64,000 nucleotides of DNA from Spirometra erinaceieuropaei. Its lineage: Eukaryota; Platyhelminthes; Cestoda; Diphyllobothriidea; Diphyllobothriidae. The position numbers and the translations under genes were made by a program. The stretch lies in contig CACRXP010000007.1 of NCBI GenBank assembly GCA_902702965.1, forward strand, positions 477,943-541,942, given 5' to 3'. The notes under the pieces were generated by a model that worked only from the letters and a program-made list of their open reading frames with translations, had not been told where the DNA came from and did no database searches. This document shows, one piece after another, positions 1 through 13,199 of this stretch (positions are counted from its first letter, which is position 1; each line of letters opens with the position of its first letter).

Positions 1-1009
1 ACTACCAGCAGCCACCCACTTCCTTATGACGGGCCTCATGGACTCCCAGCTGCGGTTGTTAATCTGCTCAAATAGGGCTTTCCGTCTGCGTGTATCGTAC
101 ACATATGACCCAGAACTGCCGCCGCGGTCGTCCCCTGTTATACTTGCCGCGACTTATGAGCGTCTCGTCTATCTGTACTTCCACGCCTGGTCCCCCAATT
201 TGGGTTACGGCGGATAAATTTAAACTTAAAAGGGTTACGTAGGCCTACAAGCTGTTCTCACCATGGATACTTGCAAATCCCGTAAAACAGCGACCGCCAA
301 GGTCGGGAGTTTGCCGACTTGCTGTAGGCTGGTGCGGTGGCGTTGGAGTACGTCCAGGTATCCTGAACATTGTTCACGTTATGCGTATTAAACGGTGCAT
401 GCCGTGGAGATCACCGATATAACAAATAGGGAGGGGTTGAGGAGGGGGTCAGTAAGGGGCCGGGAAGTGATGCAATTGTCATGAGCACTTTATACAAATA
501 CTCTTACCCAACCGCAGTACACCGCTGACCGCCCGCGTCCCCCTTACGCATCGTATGCATCGTGCCTATCTAACGTACACCACTTTCAAGTGCGGCGCCA
601 ATGATCCCATTGGTTAGCTGCTTGGCGGTTCAGGTTTACTCGCCCCGGCGGCCAATCACATCACGTCCCCGGGCAGCCCTCCTTCGATTGGTCATTGCCT
701 ACGGTTTTCCCTATTTGCGCGCCATCCTCCCCCTATTTTTGAGTTCATTAAAACAAATATTTATTTTCCTTCGATTTTCAACATTTTTCGGCTTCCAACT
801 GCCAATTTAGTGCCCTTTGCCGTTTGCCCCGCCCGTTCTTCCCCTCAAAACCGCCATCCCGTTGTACCCAACCCACCTAGAGAGGATTTCTCACTGTGGC
901 TGCCTGTTGGGCTTCTGCCACCGCGGCCGCTGTCGAGACTACAACCTTCACGGTGTGAGACGTGACTGTAACGATTCGGTGTTTTCATCATTGTCATAGT
1001 CAGGGACCT

Positions 1010-2480
1010 GATGGCTTCCGTGTTAGCATTTTAAAAGCGGATGCAAATGGAATTTTCCTGTCCCTCCTGTGCAAGATATTTTATATTTCTCTTGAAAGTG
1101 GGACCTATCGTACTTTGCGGAAGGAATCACACATTTTGCCTTTCCCCAAGCACGGTCACTCTATGTCATTTGACGACTTTCGATCAATAACCACCTCCTC
1201 GGTAGTCTCGAAAATCTGTGACACATTAATCAAAGATAAGATGATGGGCCACTTAACAGAGAATAGCCTACTGAGTGCTGTTAAGCATGCATTCCTCAAA
1301 GCTCGGTCTTGTGACACCAGTCATCTTTCTCTCTTTGGTCATGTTCTCCAATCTAGAGAAAATGGCTTTGCACGTTACACAGTCTATTTCGACTTCACTA
1401 AGGCTTTCGATCATGTAGACCATTCTCTCATCCTGAAATTTTCCTCCTTCAGAATAGGTGGTAAACTTCTGAATTTGATATCCTCGTACCTGAGTGGTTG
1501 CACACAGGGGGTGAAGATTTCTAATTTTATCTCCAACCCCACATGCGTGAGGAGTGAAGTCATTCAAAGAAGTGTACTTGACCGGCTATCATTTTGCCTG
1601 TTTGTTATCGATTTATCAGACTTGTTTCAGAATGGTAAGCCCTCCGTGCAAGGCGATGATCTGAAAGCTGCATACAGATATAAGCTGGCAGAACGGGACA
1701 TGATACTTGAACACCTAAAGAGTGACCTGCAGGCCTTTGCCCATTGGTGCTGCACACGGCGTCCTTCTGTTTCTTGGTATAAACGCTCAATCGTAGTAAC
1801 AAGCGATTATCCCCAACCGCAGATACTTATTAACGATCACGGCGTAAATGTGCCTGATGCTATTAAGGATCTGGGTGTATCATACTCCGATAGTCTTAAT
1901 CTTTCGCAGCACTGCACCCTTATAGTCCCCAAAGCCCACAGAACGACCGATTTTATCCTCCGAAATTTTTAAATTACCGATATTAGAATGCGCCTTTATA
2001 AAATATATAAGCCTGGACTGGAATGCTGTTCGTTTTTTATTTAGCCTCATGCATGCTGCTGAGCGTAAGAAAATAGAATGTGTGCAATATGTTTTTTACC
2101 GAAAAGGTTTTGACCTCGGATCGCCAAGACTTGACCTACCAGGAACGTTGCGAGCTTACAGGCCATAATCCCTTGTGGTTTCGTCGACTATAAAAGGGAC
2201 TACTTTTACTGTTCAAGGTCTTAAACAATCGTAATTTTAATCCATTTACTACTATAAAACCGCTCGACCACCCCGACGTAATAATCACCGTGTGGTCTTT
2301 TTATTTCTTCCTTAGGCGCGTTCCGTTAAATATCGTCGCTTCTTTTCTGTGAACAAAATAACTATTCGAAGCTTTTTACGCAGTAATGTAAAGGTTTCGC
2401 TAAATTATTCTTTGTTTAAGAAAACTATTTCTCGTTTTTTGCATTCAGTAAATCTCCCACATATTTTGCGTGCTGTATCC
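1010..2480 (+). pseudogene. Degenerate non-LTR (CR1/Jockey-type) reverse transcriptase
   Basis: A readable frame runs to 1972 and carries a recognisable LINE reverse transcriptase. An FRSITTSSVVSKICD block matches the usual 'R-PISL-S---KI-E' motif. VYFDFTKAFDHVDHSL at about 1382-1427 is the palm motif with its catalytic Asp. GDDLKAAY at about 1651-1674 stands where YADD is expected, so the second catalytic site is damaged. After the stop at 1972 the thumb/C-terminal part continues in other frames: RKKIECVQY at about 2066 and an FFSVNKITIRSF/FKKTISRFL type ending near 2340-2445. The first ~15 codons of the open frame do not look homologous. No endonuclease or 3' tail was recognised. Non-LTR elements of this kind copy themselves by target-primed reverse transcription; this copy is dead. 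Clade is uncertain, the RT identity is fairly sure. Confidence 0.75.
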
Positions 2481-2879
2481 ACCGATTTAATCTACCGTAG
2501 TGATGGAGTTCGTGGTCTCTGATCCCCCTGGCGGAGTCAACATTAAAAATTTATTCAGCGCCAGCGAGCAACGGTTCTACAGTGATTCTGTCTTGTCCAG
2601 TTTATACTGGAATTGAGAACGAAATGAAAACTGAAGGGAATGAGATTGAAAATATCCGAAATAGTGTTACCCATCCGTTTCTGGACTGACGTCCTTTCAC
2701 GTGCAGCAGCTCTTCTTCTCCTGAACCATCCAAACTACAAAAACACCACTTTTTGTATTTACTCATAAGGATTTTTTCTCTGTTAGCCCGACCCGTGCTT
2801 TACTGTTCTTCGACAGTGCCTGCAAACAGGTATTAAATAAAATTATTATTGGTATTAATAGGCACATTACTCGGCCGAA

Positions 2880-3012
2880 ATCCCTCGAATCAGAAATATC
2901 ATAAAACTATGATAAGCAATATTACAACCCCACCTATGTAGTATTTCCTAATCGAAATCGCATTTCTGAATTTCGGTCGATATTTCATGAAATCGGCCAC
3001 TCATTATAGGTT
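2880..3012 (+). repeat. Right-end fragment of the long-inverted-repeat element family
   Basis: This stretch resembles the outermost ~130 bp of the right arm seen at 51,895-52,157: both have a '...CCCCAC-TA-GTA...TTCCTAATCG-AA-CGCATT...' series followed by a 'TTTCA-GA-A-CGG-CAC' end. Only the right end is present. It is strongly diverged and the call rests on visual alignment. Confidence 0.4.
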
Positions 3013-3649
3013 AAATGTCGAATTAACACCAGACGTGAGTTAACAAAAAGGTATCACCCTGTTTTTATGTGTAAAGGGTGAGTTAAAGTAGACGAGATGA
3101 CCAATTTCTCGGTTTGGACTCATTCACCACGGACTATTCAGTGGAACCAATATGTGGGATTTCGGAAGCCTCTCAAATGCAACCACATCGTCCAGAAACA
3201 GATAACTGAGAGTAGTTTATTCGTACGACTGTTTCTATAATGTGATGTATGTAAGGAACGTACTCATGCCATCTGTATTGCAGAGACTTGCAGTGCTACT
3301 AATCGGTTGCACCAAAATAAAGAGACGAATGGCCTCTTGGATTGGACAGCAAACTCGTCCACCCCACTTCGGCTCAGGCACTAGGACAGTGACATGTGGT
3401 ATTTGGGAGGGTATTTCAGTTTTCTGACAGTGTCCAGGGAGGGTTTGGAATACCTACAATCTTCACGAACGTCTGCGCCCCCCGCATACTTATCTTAAGA
3501 CAGTGAACCTCTACAGTCCTGAAAGATGAACCATCGGGATGAATGACTGAAGAAAGCCCTAGCCTGACGACAAATGCCAAATAAGGAGTTCTTCCAGTGC
3601 CCACTAAAAATAACAAGACCATGTGGGCGACCGCCGTGGGTCAATCCGA

Positions 3650-5760
3650 CGACAAAAAAGGCCATGAAGAAAAGTCATAGGCTGTGGAAAAAGTATTTGC
3701 AACTTCGAGATCCAAGGTCATTCGCCGAATATAAGGATTAGCGCAAAAACTGTCACAAACAAATACGGATTGCTAGAACTTCTTTCGAGCGCCGACTGGT
3801 AGCAGAATCCATTACATGTCATAAGAAGTTTTACGAGTACATCCGTAGTAGGAGAAAACATAGGGACGAAATTGCGTGTTTTAAGGATAGCCTCGGAAAC
3901 TTGTTAGTCGAAGGGCCCCAGAAAGTGCAGTTACTGTCTGAGTTTCTTCAATCGGTTTTTACGGAGGAGTCCTCAGAAGACGATAAGCAGTTTGAAATGG
4001 ACCGAAACAGCCAGGAGCTCCAAATACGCCAAGATACTGCCGTCATTGAAACCGTTGCCTTTTCCGTCGAAGAAGTAAGACGTGTCCTCAGTCAAATAAA
4101 ACCAGATAAGTCTCCTGGACCCGACGGAATTCCTGGTCTGATACTTAAGGAGCTATCAAAGGAGCTGGCGAAGCTTTTTCGACAGGAAGGCTGCCATCAG
4201 AGCGGAAGACGGTTAACCTCATTCCCTTTCATAAAGGCGGTGGCAGGATGGCAGCAAGCTGTTTCAGGCCTATTAGCTTAACCTGCCTCTCGTGCAAAAC
4301 GATGAAAGCTCTAGTAAAACGTGCCATACAGCAATTTTGTAAAAAAAATAACCTCTTGCAGGATTTTCAGCATGGCTTCCGAAGAGGACGTTCCTGCCTC
4401 TCAAATCTGCTAGCTTGTCTGGAGATCTGGACCAGGGCCCTAGTAGAGGGTTTTGAAGTTGATGTCGTGTACATCGATTTTCGCAAAGCCTTCGATACTG
4501 TTGCGCACCAACGCCTTCTTCACAAATTGAGCGCCATCGGCATCTGAGAGATCTTCTGAACTGGATTAGGGCGTTTCTGGTTGGTCGGAAACAACGTGTC
4601 TGTATCGGGGATGATATGTCAGAATGGATGAATGTGACCAGTGGTGCGCCTCAAGGCTCAGTTCTGGGACCATTGATCTTCATCCTTTACGTTAACGGCA
4701 GCCTTCAGGAACTCGACTGCGGCAAAATAATGTTTGCAGACGATTTTAAGCTCTAGCAAGTCATTAAGGGACCGAATGATCAGAGATCCCTTCAAGATAA
4801 TCTGCACCGACTGCAAGCGTGGTCGAAGAAATGGCTTCTAGATTTCAATATGGAGAAGTGTGCCATCCTTCATCTGCGTCCAACCAACTCTCATTCAAAT
4901 GAGAGGCTGAGGACAGATCACCTGAAAGATATAAGGCTCCCCGTAGAATCTTCACAGAAGGATCTCGGGGTTTGGATACAGAACAACCTGAAACCAACAC
5001 TGCAGTGCCACAAGGCTGCAAAAAATGCCATGGGAGTGCTGCATGCAATTAAAAGGGCGTTCGTTACCTTTGACCAGGACCTTTTTGGGAGAGTTTACGA
5101 CACCTTTGTTCGGTCCCACTTAGAATAAGGCATACAAGCATGGCGACTATGGCTGGCAAAGGACCAAACATGCCTCGAACGGGTGCAACGTCGGGCAACA
5201 AAGATGGTAAACGGTCTAAAAAGCCAATCTTACACAGACAGACTGAATTGCCTTAATTTATTCCCTCTGTGTTACAGGCAGCAAAGAGGTGATCTTATCC
5301 TCGTCTACAAGATAATACATGGCCTTGAGTATGGACTTAAATTTGAGGACATGTTTCAGTGCCACCTTTCACCGAATCTTCGTGGTCACTTGATGAAGTT
5401 ACGGGCAACAATGTCCAGGCTGAATCTTCGTTCTGAATTTTTCACGCAGAGGGTAGTAGAGAAATGGAACTATCTCCCTCGGTCAGTCGTGGAGGCGACA
5501 TCCCTGTAATTCTTCAAGAAACGCTTGGATGATTATTTATGTCCCCTGTTTTCCCTCGACAGTCTGAATCTGAGCTAAATGCCCCGGTTCCCCACATATT
5601 TTTTCTGTGACAATGCTACTCAAATGAATCAAGTACTGTTTATATTGCAAATATTTTCATTTTTACTGTACAGTTATTTCTAACGAGCTGACATGTAATC
5701 AATAGGGTTTTCAAAGGCTTTGCCTATCATCCTTATCAAATAAACTGAAACTGAAACGTC
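3650..5760 (+). pseudogene. CR1-like LINE, 5'-truncated, reverse transcriptase with several disruptions
   Basis: A LINE reverse transcriptase can be followed across three frames. From about 3650 comes the endonuclease-RT linker (KKFYEYIRSRRKHRDEIACF). Next are the fingers motif KSPGPDGIPGLILKEL (about 4108), FRPISLTCLSCKTMKALV (4264), QHGFRRGRSCLSNLLA (4368), the palm motif VYIDFRKAFDTVAHQRLLHKL (4468), SGAPQGSVLGPLIFILYVN (about 4640), FADDFKL (4735) and the thumb with LGVWIQNNLKP. The C-terminus ends in RVVEKWNYLPRSVVEA. Visible lesions are TAG near 3739, a deletion plus frameshift between the fingers and FRPISL, a frameshift after IGI at about 4543, TAG near 4755, TAA at 5126 and TAA at 5507. 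The 3' end at about 5740-5757 is AATAAACTGAAACTGAAAC, a short-repeat tail typical of CR1-like elements. A second copy of this tail lies at 59,552-59,712 on the other strand. Confidence 0.88.
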
Positions 5761-8670
5761 TGGTCTGAAACAGCCGTCAGCCTACTTAAAAATATTACGA
5801 GGACAAACCAGTCAACCCCTGGATAGCGACTCAGAGCAGTTAGCACAGTACCTACTAATAACTTTAATGCGGTCGTTTATTTTACTCTAACTTCGACGCT
5901 GTCATGCACCTGAAAGTTGCAAAAAAAGACTGACACAGTTCGCCAAGGTATTAGATGACTCGCGATTATGATTGTTCGAAAGTTTCTAGGTATGTTTTAA
6001 CGGTTTTCGCAAGCGTACCAACGCTGTCCGCACTATCATTCTGATCAACTAGGTCAGATAATGATCACATGCGTACGGATTTAAATCGGAAGTAGCGTAC
6101 AAGCTCTAGTGTTTAGACAAGGCGCTTATCACATTGTTATACTTGTTGCGCTGCAGAAACTCTGCAGTTTAGGATGTTCAGAATCAGTGAACAAAAAAGA
6201 AGTAGTTAAAGAAAAGCAAAAAATTCTGACACCATGTGCGACCTCGCAGCGTTCTCCGCGAGCTTTGCTTTTGAAAATTTCATTCTTTAAATTTTGACTT
6301 TTAGTGTCTTTATAAATAAATGTGCTAAGCAAGGCTAAATCACTCAGAATGAAATTTTGATACAAACGCCTGAACTTTATTTCATCATTTTAGGTGTAAG
6401 CGGTTGTGTATACTTTTGATAGTCTTGTAAGTGATAAACCCATTAGTTGGGCACAGTAAGTAGGCTATCCGGGAAGCGAAGATAGAAGTATCCAAAAAGA
6501 AATAAGAACAAAGTCGTCAGCAGGTCAAAATACACGTGCTAATTCTTTGACTTATTCAAAGCTATGCCAAGTTATTTAAGAAGCGTATTATAACTGATTG
6601 GAACCAAACGGACTTAAATGTCACTACAGTCTCTTGACGCTTAAAATAAAATGACTATGATGATTCTTGTACCACTGGCTGCCGATTGCCAATTTCCCAT
6701 TTTTGCGCGAAAAAACTAGCTGTAGCTGCCGGATTTCGACCCAAGCCCTTATATCAAATTTTTGACTTTCGCACAGAATTGAATCCAATGATTTAATTTG
6801 ACTAAGTGTAAAACCTTCTCTTTCCCGTGTTCTTTGCAGTTTGCTCATCAGTCTCCAGCGATGCTCATAAAAGACGGACTTCTGAAAGACACTAAGAACG
6901 ATGTAGGCCGCATATCTATTTTCGAGAGTTGGGGCAAAGCTCTAAAGAGATTGTAGTAAATCGGCCGCAGTGGATTATCGTTTCACTGTCCCCCTTTGCA
7001 GTCGGATAGGGGGTTGTGAACCTCAAGTAACTGCCCGTATTCGCCCTTCACTATCATCTCCTTGTCTCTGCGGACAATGCACTCCAAATTTACAAGCCTG
7101 TAGTTTGTCTTTAACATCCGGTTACCTCTCTGCATAACGAAGTAATATGCGCTGGTCTTGAATCGGCAGGAAATGTCTCAGTGTCAAATGAAATCCAATG
7201 GTGCATTAACAAGTTGCGGTAAATCCACGGATGCAACTTAGCGTACATCCACACAGGTCAAAGAGGGAATATTATATAACAGTCTTTAATGGTGAGAAAA
7301 GGCTAACACAGAATGACTGATAACTGCTGCTCGCATTTTACTAGGCTGAAATTCCGGTAGAAGAGCCAAAAAAAGGACTTCGATCTTCTTGCATGGTTTT
7401 TGCGTCATTTTGGGCCACTCGTTCTGTTCTCCAATACTAAGAGAAATTGCATTTGTTAGGTCCACTGCTTGATTTATCTCAGTTTCTTTGTGTATCTTTT
7501 GTTTTCCTAGACTGTTTACATTTGTCTTATTAGACCCGCTAAACCTCCCAACCACCCACTCTATTAGGCGTCCATATGACTTCTTCCTAACTTGGTAGGA
7601 CTACTTTGGGCTGTTTCCCCTTCAACATCACTCTTTCTTTTCAGCTGCATCTTAGTTTACTTCATCAGTAGTCTATTCATGAATAGACAAAACATATGCA
7701 TATGTTTTGCTTTAAGTCAAAACATAATTATGGTATCTAACGATGTAGCTAGACGGATAAATTTCTGATATTACACGCCACAGGCGACTAATAATCCTCA
7801 AGCGGAACCGCCCGTCGGCCTGTCTGTTGTGTCTTGGTGGCCGCAACTGTTCTTGCAGGACTAACCAAGAGGCCCTGATCATGGTTTGTAGCTCTTGGAT
7901 TGACAGTATACTGCGCAATTGCTTGCATAAAAATGCCTGCTGAACCCAGCAAGTTTAATTTTTTTATTCGCTACGGGTGAAATTGCAAAACGTACATCAA
8001 TTAATGCAGACTAGATCTTTACGGCGTCGCCCTCACTACCTTCTGTGCCTATAGGATTATTTGCATGGTTGTCTCAAGGCGTCTGGAAATCGGACTAGAG
8101 ATGATGACTGGCCAAACGTCCCGTCCTGGTCTTTGTGTGTGATAACTCTTTGGTAACTTTTTTGCCTACCGATTCCGACTGCCAATTCGCGGTTTTTTCC
8201 GTTGGGGAAAATTACCCCCCGTGTACCTTTCGGCTTGTGGATCCTGAGGCACTGCAGGAGCAGACTTACATCAAGCTTGTGGAAGGACATAAGAGAGCAC
8301 ATATTATTTGACTCATTACAACTTCCAGCATTGATTGTTCTGAGGTTTTCTTTGGCTTTATTCTTGCTGATGGGACTAGAAGACTGGGTACGGAATGTGT
8401 TTACAACTGATAGATGAGATAGTTTACACGGATATTCTTCCACACGCTGTTGGTGTAATGCGGAATTGTCCCACAAGACCGCTATTAGCCATTTCCAGTA
8501 TTTAGGTATTTCCAGTAGAGACCGGACAAGACTTTAGGTAGCGGACAAATCAAACGAGGAATCTTTAAATCAACTTCTCTAGTGCGAATTGTGCTCCCAA
8601 AGTTGCGTCACCACATACATAGTCATGCAAAGTACACTACGTAGGCAGTAATAAAAGTCGAAATTGTTTC
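5761..8670. other. No gene recognised
   Basis: AT-rich intergenic sequence. The reverse-strand open frames at 6624-6848, 7286-7555 and 8057-8476 show no domain I recognise and no convincing splice structure. The first and third share a loosely similar stretch (ELAVG/KLAIG), which hints at old repeat copies. Confidence 0.5.
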
Positions 8671-8899
8671 CTCTGTGTCCTTATTGACACGCTATAAATT
8701 TCTTCCCAAGACGATAGTGAGAGGCTCTCCAAAAACTACGACCGTCATATCTACAGACCGAAAAACAGTTTTTCCCATTACATGTCACGCCATAGCTGAC
8801 ATTTCCACTTTTGCCCTAGATAACTGTAAGACAACATGCATTGAGACGTCAAATTTATTCACCGGCCATTTATTTTTTTTCTTGGAGGTCTGTTGCATC

Positions 8900-11376
8900 A
8901 TGCAGGCCGTAATTTTAGCACACCAAGACTCAGTGCATCTACGACAGCTACTTGCAAGCGGCCTATCCAGCCACTTACCGCTGTCGAAACGCACTGTTCT
9001 CTCGAACCTGCTTAACGTGTTCCGTTCAGCGGGAATCCTCGACGTCATTATCCTCTGCCGACCGAATCAAGCGGCCCAACTTGAGAAAGGTCTCAAAGAC
9101 TCATCGACTGACGCCTCGTCGCGCTTGGCTTTCGTTGAGGTTCCTGCAACTTTGAGCCTTCCGGAATGCATCTATCGTATTCGCGACCGCATAACGTCAC
9201 AGTACCTCTTTGTCACGTATGGCGATCTGGCCGTCACCGATCTGAACGTGCGTCGACTTTTTCTCGCAATGGTGCGCACGCGGGCCTCTGTCATATCTGT
9301 CGTCTCACCCTACACCAAAGACCCCAAACTCCTCAAGTCCACCCCTCACGATTTACTTGTGGTGGACCAAGTGTCAGAACAGCTTGTTATGTATGTTCCC
9401 GACGCGGATATGAAGAAACAGGTTCGGTTTCCAAAGCAGGTGTTAGCCTCACACAATCACCTAGTCACTTGTTCGGACTACCATGACGTGGGGTTCTACC
9501 TCTTCTCCAACTTCGCGCTGAAGTTGCTTGAATGGATCAGGTTCGTCTCTCCGTACCGCTTTCTTATTCTTCTTTTGTGAAGGGATGACAGTGGAGCAAA
9601 GAAGAACTTTCTGAAGCATCTGGTCAACGTTGAACAGTATCGACCATGTCCTTTTGACACAAACCAGCGTAATCTGTTTACGTCGCTGCTGACTTAAAAT
9701 ATCCTTATTTAGTCTGTGGAGATTTTCCGCCCGAGCTGAAACTAGACGAATCCGAAATTCCAAAGTCCCTGAAGGTGTGCACGATTGTACACCAGGACAA
9801 AGCTGTTTGTCGGAGGTTAGATTCACCCGCCAGCTACTTGGAGGCTTTAAAGTTGGTAGGCATATGTTTATTGTATGCAACCTATTTTTTTCTCAAAAAA
9901 ACTAAATTGTTTTCTCCTATCAAAAATAACCACAAGTAATGTGCTGTCAGGCTGCCCTTGCCATTCATTTTTACTTCATTCGGGCTCGTCCCCTGCTGAC
10001 ATAACTGCTTTCTTCATCACTCAGTCTTACTGTTGGCTGAGCTGCGAATAAGCCCTTACGTAGAAGTTGTCACTCACACTTGCCTGAATTTGTAAAATCG
10101 GCTTTGGTCGTCGAATCACAAAGGGCCGACATTTCTCATTTGACCTCGAGTCCAGATATACGCGCTATATAAAAGTGATCCCCAGGTCCGAAATATTCTG
10201 TCCCAATGTTTCACGCACCTGCTTAATACCTACGATTTTTGTGCTTTATTGGGTATATTCGATAAAAATCAAGGCCAAAGAAATGTCAACCGAGATCCCG
10301 AAACGGGCTTTAAAGCAGAAGAAGTCTTTCAATGCAAAAATTTGCGGGACGTAGGTTGCCTTAGTCCGTACGGCGTGGCACACTAAGCTTCTCTTACAAC
10401 TTTGCGATCTTTGTCTGGAAGGAACAATTTCATATGCATTCATTTCTTCGATGGCTTTTGAGATTTTTGTGTGATGGCTTTTTGTCTTAGGGGGAGTTAA
10501 TGTAATCTTGCTGTGTTCAGCCACTTTTTCCATAATATTTCATCCAAAATCGATGTTAAAACTGTTTAAGAAAGCATGCGCTTCAAATACTTTTCAAAAT
10601 GGACAAGTTTTTTCTTCTTATTGATTTTCCTTATTTTTTGGGCTACATGTTCGTTCCAAACTCTATCCATAAACCTTCTAACATTGTCCTACAGGAGCAT
10701 TCAGTCCACAAAGTACCGTAGTAGGTGTGGAATGTGCGTCACATTCTATTCCTGCTAACTTCGTAGATTGGTCCTAAGCCGCCAAGATGGGACCGTTTCT
10801 AGGGGAAACTTTTCATTCTCTATGTCCTCTTCGTCGATAGCTTCTGCCTTACATAAACTCCGTGTTAGGCCAATAATTATTCCATCCTCCACCCGACCTG
10901 TTTTTGTTCTTCCCAGGTCCGCGAGAAATACCCCTCGCCAGACCAATCTTCGGACGCGGCTCCCAAAGATGCGCCTGGACGTGCTCCCGTCGCTGATTGT
11001 TCGGTTGGTGCTGACTGTGTCTTTGGAAAGGGGATCTTGGTCCGCTCTTGCATCCTTAGTGCTCGATGCAAAATTGCGGACGATTCGCGGGTTCTCAGCT
11101 CCGTTCTTCTGCCTGATGTAACAGTCAAGGAGGGGTAAGCTTATCTTTTGCAGTTGTCCAAGCGCTAGGGCTATTCTCCGACTTCTGCCCAATGAGACCT
11201 TTTGTTTGCACTCTAGATGCAAAATTACTAACTGTCTCATCGGAGAGGGCGCCGTGATTGAAGAACATTGCGTCCTCAAGGATTGCACTGTCGCAGCCCG
11301 TCAACAGGTGCCGGCCCGTGTGCAGATGCAGGCTGAGAATTTGGGTTTCTCCGAGATTGATGTAGACCTCGTCTAG
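8900..11376 (+). CDS. EIF2B3: Translation initiation factor eIF2B subunit gamma, complete, 5 exons
   Basis: eIF2B is the cytosolic guanine-nucleotide exchange factor that recharges eIF2 with GTP; gamma pairs with epsilon in the catalytic subcomplex. Exons: 8900-9540, 9583-9668, 9713-9855, 10917-11134, 11217-11376. All junctions are GT-AG and the phases (2, 1, 0, 2) close exactly, giving 415 residues (human is ~452). Residues 1-214 form the nucleotidyltransferase-like fold: MQAVILA start, LPLSKRTVLSNLLNVF, LDVIILC, SQYLFVTYGDL. The glycine-rich GGxxxRM loop of active sugar nucleotidyltransferases is missing, as expected for a non-catalytic gamma subunit. Residues about 262-290 match the conserved 'V-----A--R--S---YLE' linker. 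Residues about 317-400 are hexapeptide repeats of a left-handed beta-helix (VGADCVFGKGILVRSCILSA, CKITNCLIGEGAVIEEHCVL). Start: ATG at 8900 aligns with the family N-terminus; the frame is open upstream to 8675 without homology. Introns 1 and 2 are 42 and 44 nt, typical flatworm mini-introns. Confidence 0.9.
9856..10916 (+). other. Intron 3 of EIF2B3
   Basis: A 1061-nt phase-0 intron, from the donor GTAGGC to the acceptor TTCCCAG. The open frames inside it on both strands have no recognisable homology. Nothing repetitive was identified. Confidence 0.8.
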
Positions 11377-13080
11377 CCGCCACCGTCGCCGCCATTGTCA
11401 CCGACTCTCTCCTAGGTTGCAAATTGACTTTTGCCCTGTCTCTCCCCCCCCCCCTCCGTCGCCGCCGCCGTATGGTCGTCCTCACGCCACCTGTGTTTCA
11501 CTTCCTTTGTTGACCTTTCTACTTGCAGATGTGAAACTGGGCTTACCAGCCTGTCTTGCTCATCTTTTGCGCAACATAATGCACCGAGGAGTTGCATTTT
11601 TCACTTACCGCCTTCTTATAACAGAAACTGTAGGCCTTTTGCCGAAGAACTGTACCCTCACGCTGGGAAGAAGGCGGTTATGTTAGAGCAGTGGTCGGGG
11701 AAGTAATCGCTTCATACTTCCGTAGCGTCTAAGTAGTGAGTGTACTCAACGTGCTGCAATCATCAAACCATACAGAAAACAGAAGGCAATAGAGAGGGAG
11801 GAGTTTGCAATACTCAGCAATCTTAGTCACTGACGATGCTAGGGCGTGTGGTCGAGAGACTGGACGACTGTGACTTTGAATACTCCTTCGTGCGCATCTT
11901 GCAATACCGTACGTTCAATGCGTCCAGAAAGGCTCGCTGGGAAGGTAACGCAGCGGGTGTGGAACAGGGATGCCAGGCTTCGTAGTGGTGTCGGTCACCC
12001 CTGTGTCTGGTTCGACTGTGAGAGTTAGTCAACCGACAGTTTGATTGGTCTTGGCCACGCCTAGAACCCTGTTGAACGTCAGCTATGCAGGTGTACATGT
12101 ACAGGTTCATAGAGACAGTAATTTTGCTCCCTTGCTTCTGATAATTCGGCGCAGTGTCGAGTCAGGATTGCACTTGAATTCCTTATCGCCCTCCCCTGAG
12201 CTGGCGTTGTTGCATCTGATACAGACAAGAAAGAGCCCTTCTAAACTGCGTCAGCCGTCTTAGCTCAAGATATGCTAACAGTTTTTCACACCAGGGACGG
12301 ACTGTTTCCCTTCACACTAGTTCTCTGTACTTCACTTGCGGGCTTACTTTCAGGCCGCATGGGGCGAGAACATCCGACTCTTTCTCGACTTTTCACGCGG
12401 CTTGGCATCTGCGAGCCTATGAGAGCAGCCTCGCTATTGCGCCAACGATTTTTTTTTTGAAGTCTAAACTTCGCTCTAGAAGAGAGAAGTAGGTGGAAAC
12501 CGGTCGATCGTAGTTGTTTGCAGTTCATCTGAAACGCTGATGTCGGTGCTTGGGCTTGACCGTGTTATTAGAAACAGTGTGACCATTTGTATCTGGTGAA
12601 GGAGCAGGGGCCGAACACATTCGACTAGCCTGGCATAAAATATGATCTGATATCTGACTGTTGCCGACTTTTGGGGCTTATCCCCTGAATCTGAGTCAAG
12701 TAGTTCTTGCGTTCATTCTTAGCCGACTTAGCTGTCATTTGTCGTAGTCTGAAGGTCACACAGAGTCTCGTTGATGAATGGTTCAGGCGCAAAAACTAGG
12801 TTAGCAGGAAGGGTGGAAGAAACGGAAGCGGCACGTAAGTTCGACACTACCACCCGTAGGTGTTCCTCGGAGCCATTTCAAGATAGCTGTGAAATGAGGA
12901 ATAGTCCGCACCTCCCAGCATCCAGTGTTAGGTGTCCGATTTCTACTGAGTAGACCGACTTTTATGCCATTCATGTGTCGCAGTGGTCCGCGTTTGCGGA
13001 GCTAGCAGATCGCCACGGCCGCCATTGCAAGAGACGTAACAATAGGTCTGGCATGTACTGACCCCCGCGTCTTAGCAAAA
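11377..13080. other. No gene recognised; C-rich/CCG low-complexity tract
   Basis: Downstream of EIF2B3. A C-run followed by CCGTCGCCGCCGCCG lies at about 11,447-11,470. Short open frames in the region have low-complexity composition and no recognisable domains. Confidence 0.5.
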
Positions 13081-13199
13081 CTGCCACAGCTAGTCGGCGG
13101 TTACCTATTTCGGGGCCTTCACCAATGGCCCTGCGACCCACTAAAATACCGCGTAGCCTCCATTTCGGCCAACAGACAAGTCCGAAATGTGGATTTCAG

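Noticed and set aside
8057..8476. 139-codon reverse-strand open frame upstream of EIF2B3
   Set aside because: No recognisable domain; Ser/Gln-rich drift, with weak similarity to another non-coding stretch at 6.6-6.8 kb.
9461..9880. 139-codon reverse-strand open frame
   Set aside because: It lies antisense to EIF2B3 exons 1-3, whose homology and splice phasing are clear.
10755..11288. 177-codon reverse-strand open frame
   Set aside because: It is the shadow of EIF2B3 exons 4-5; the plus strand carries the hexapeptide repeats.
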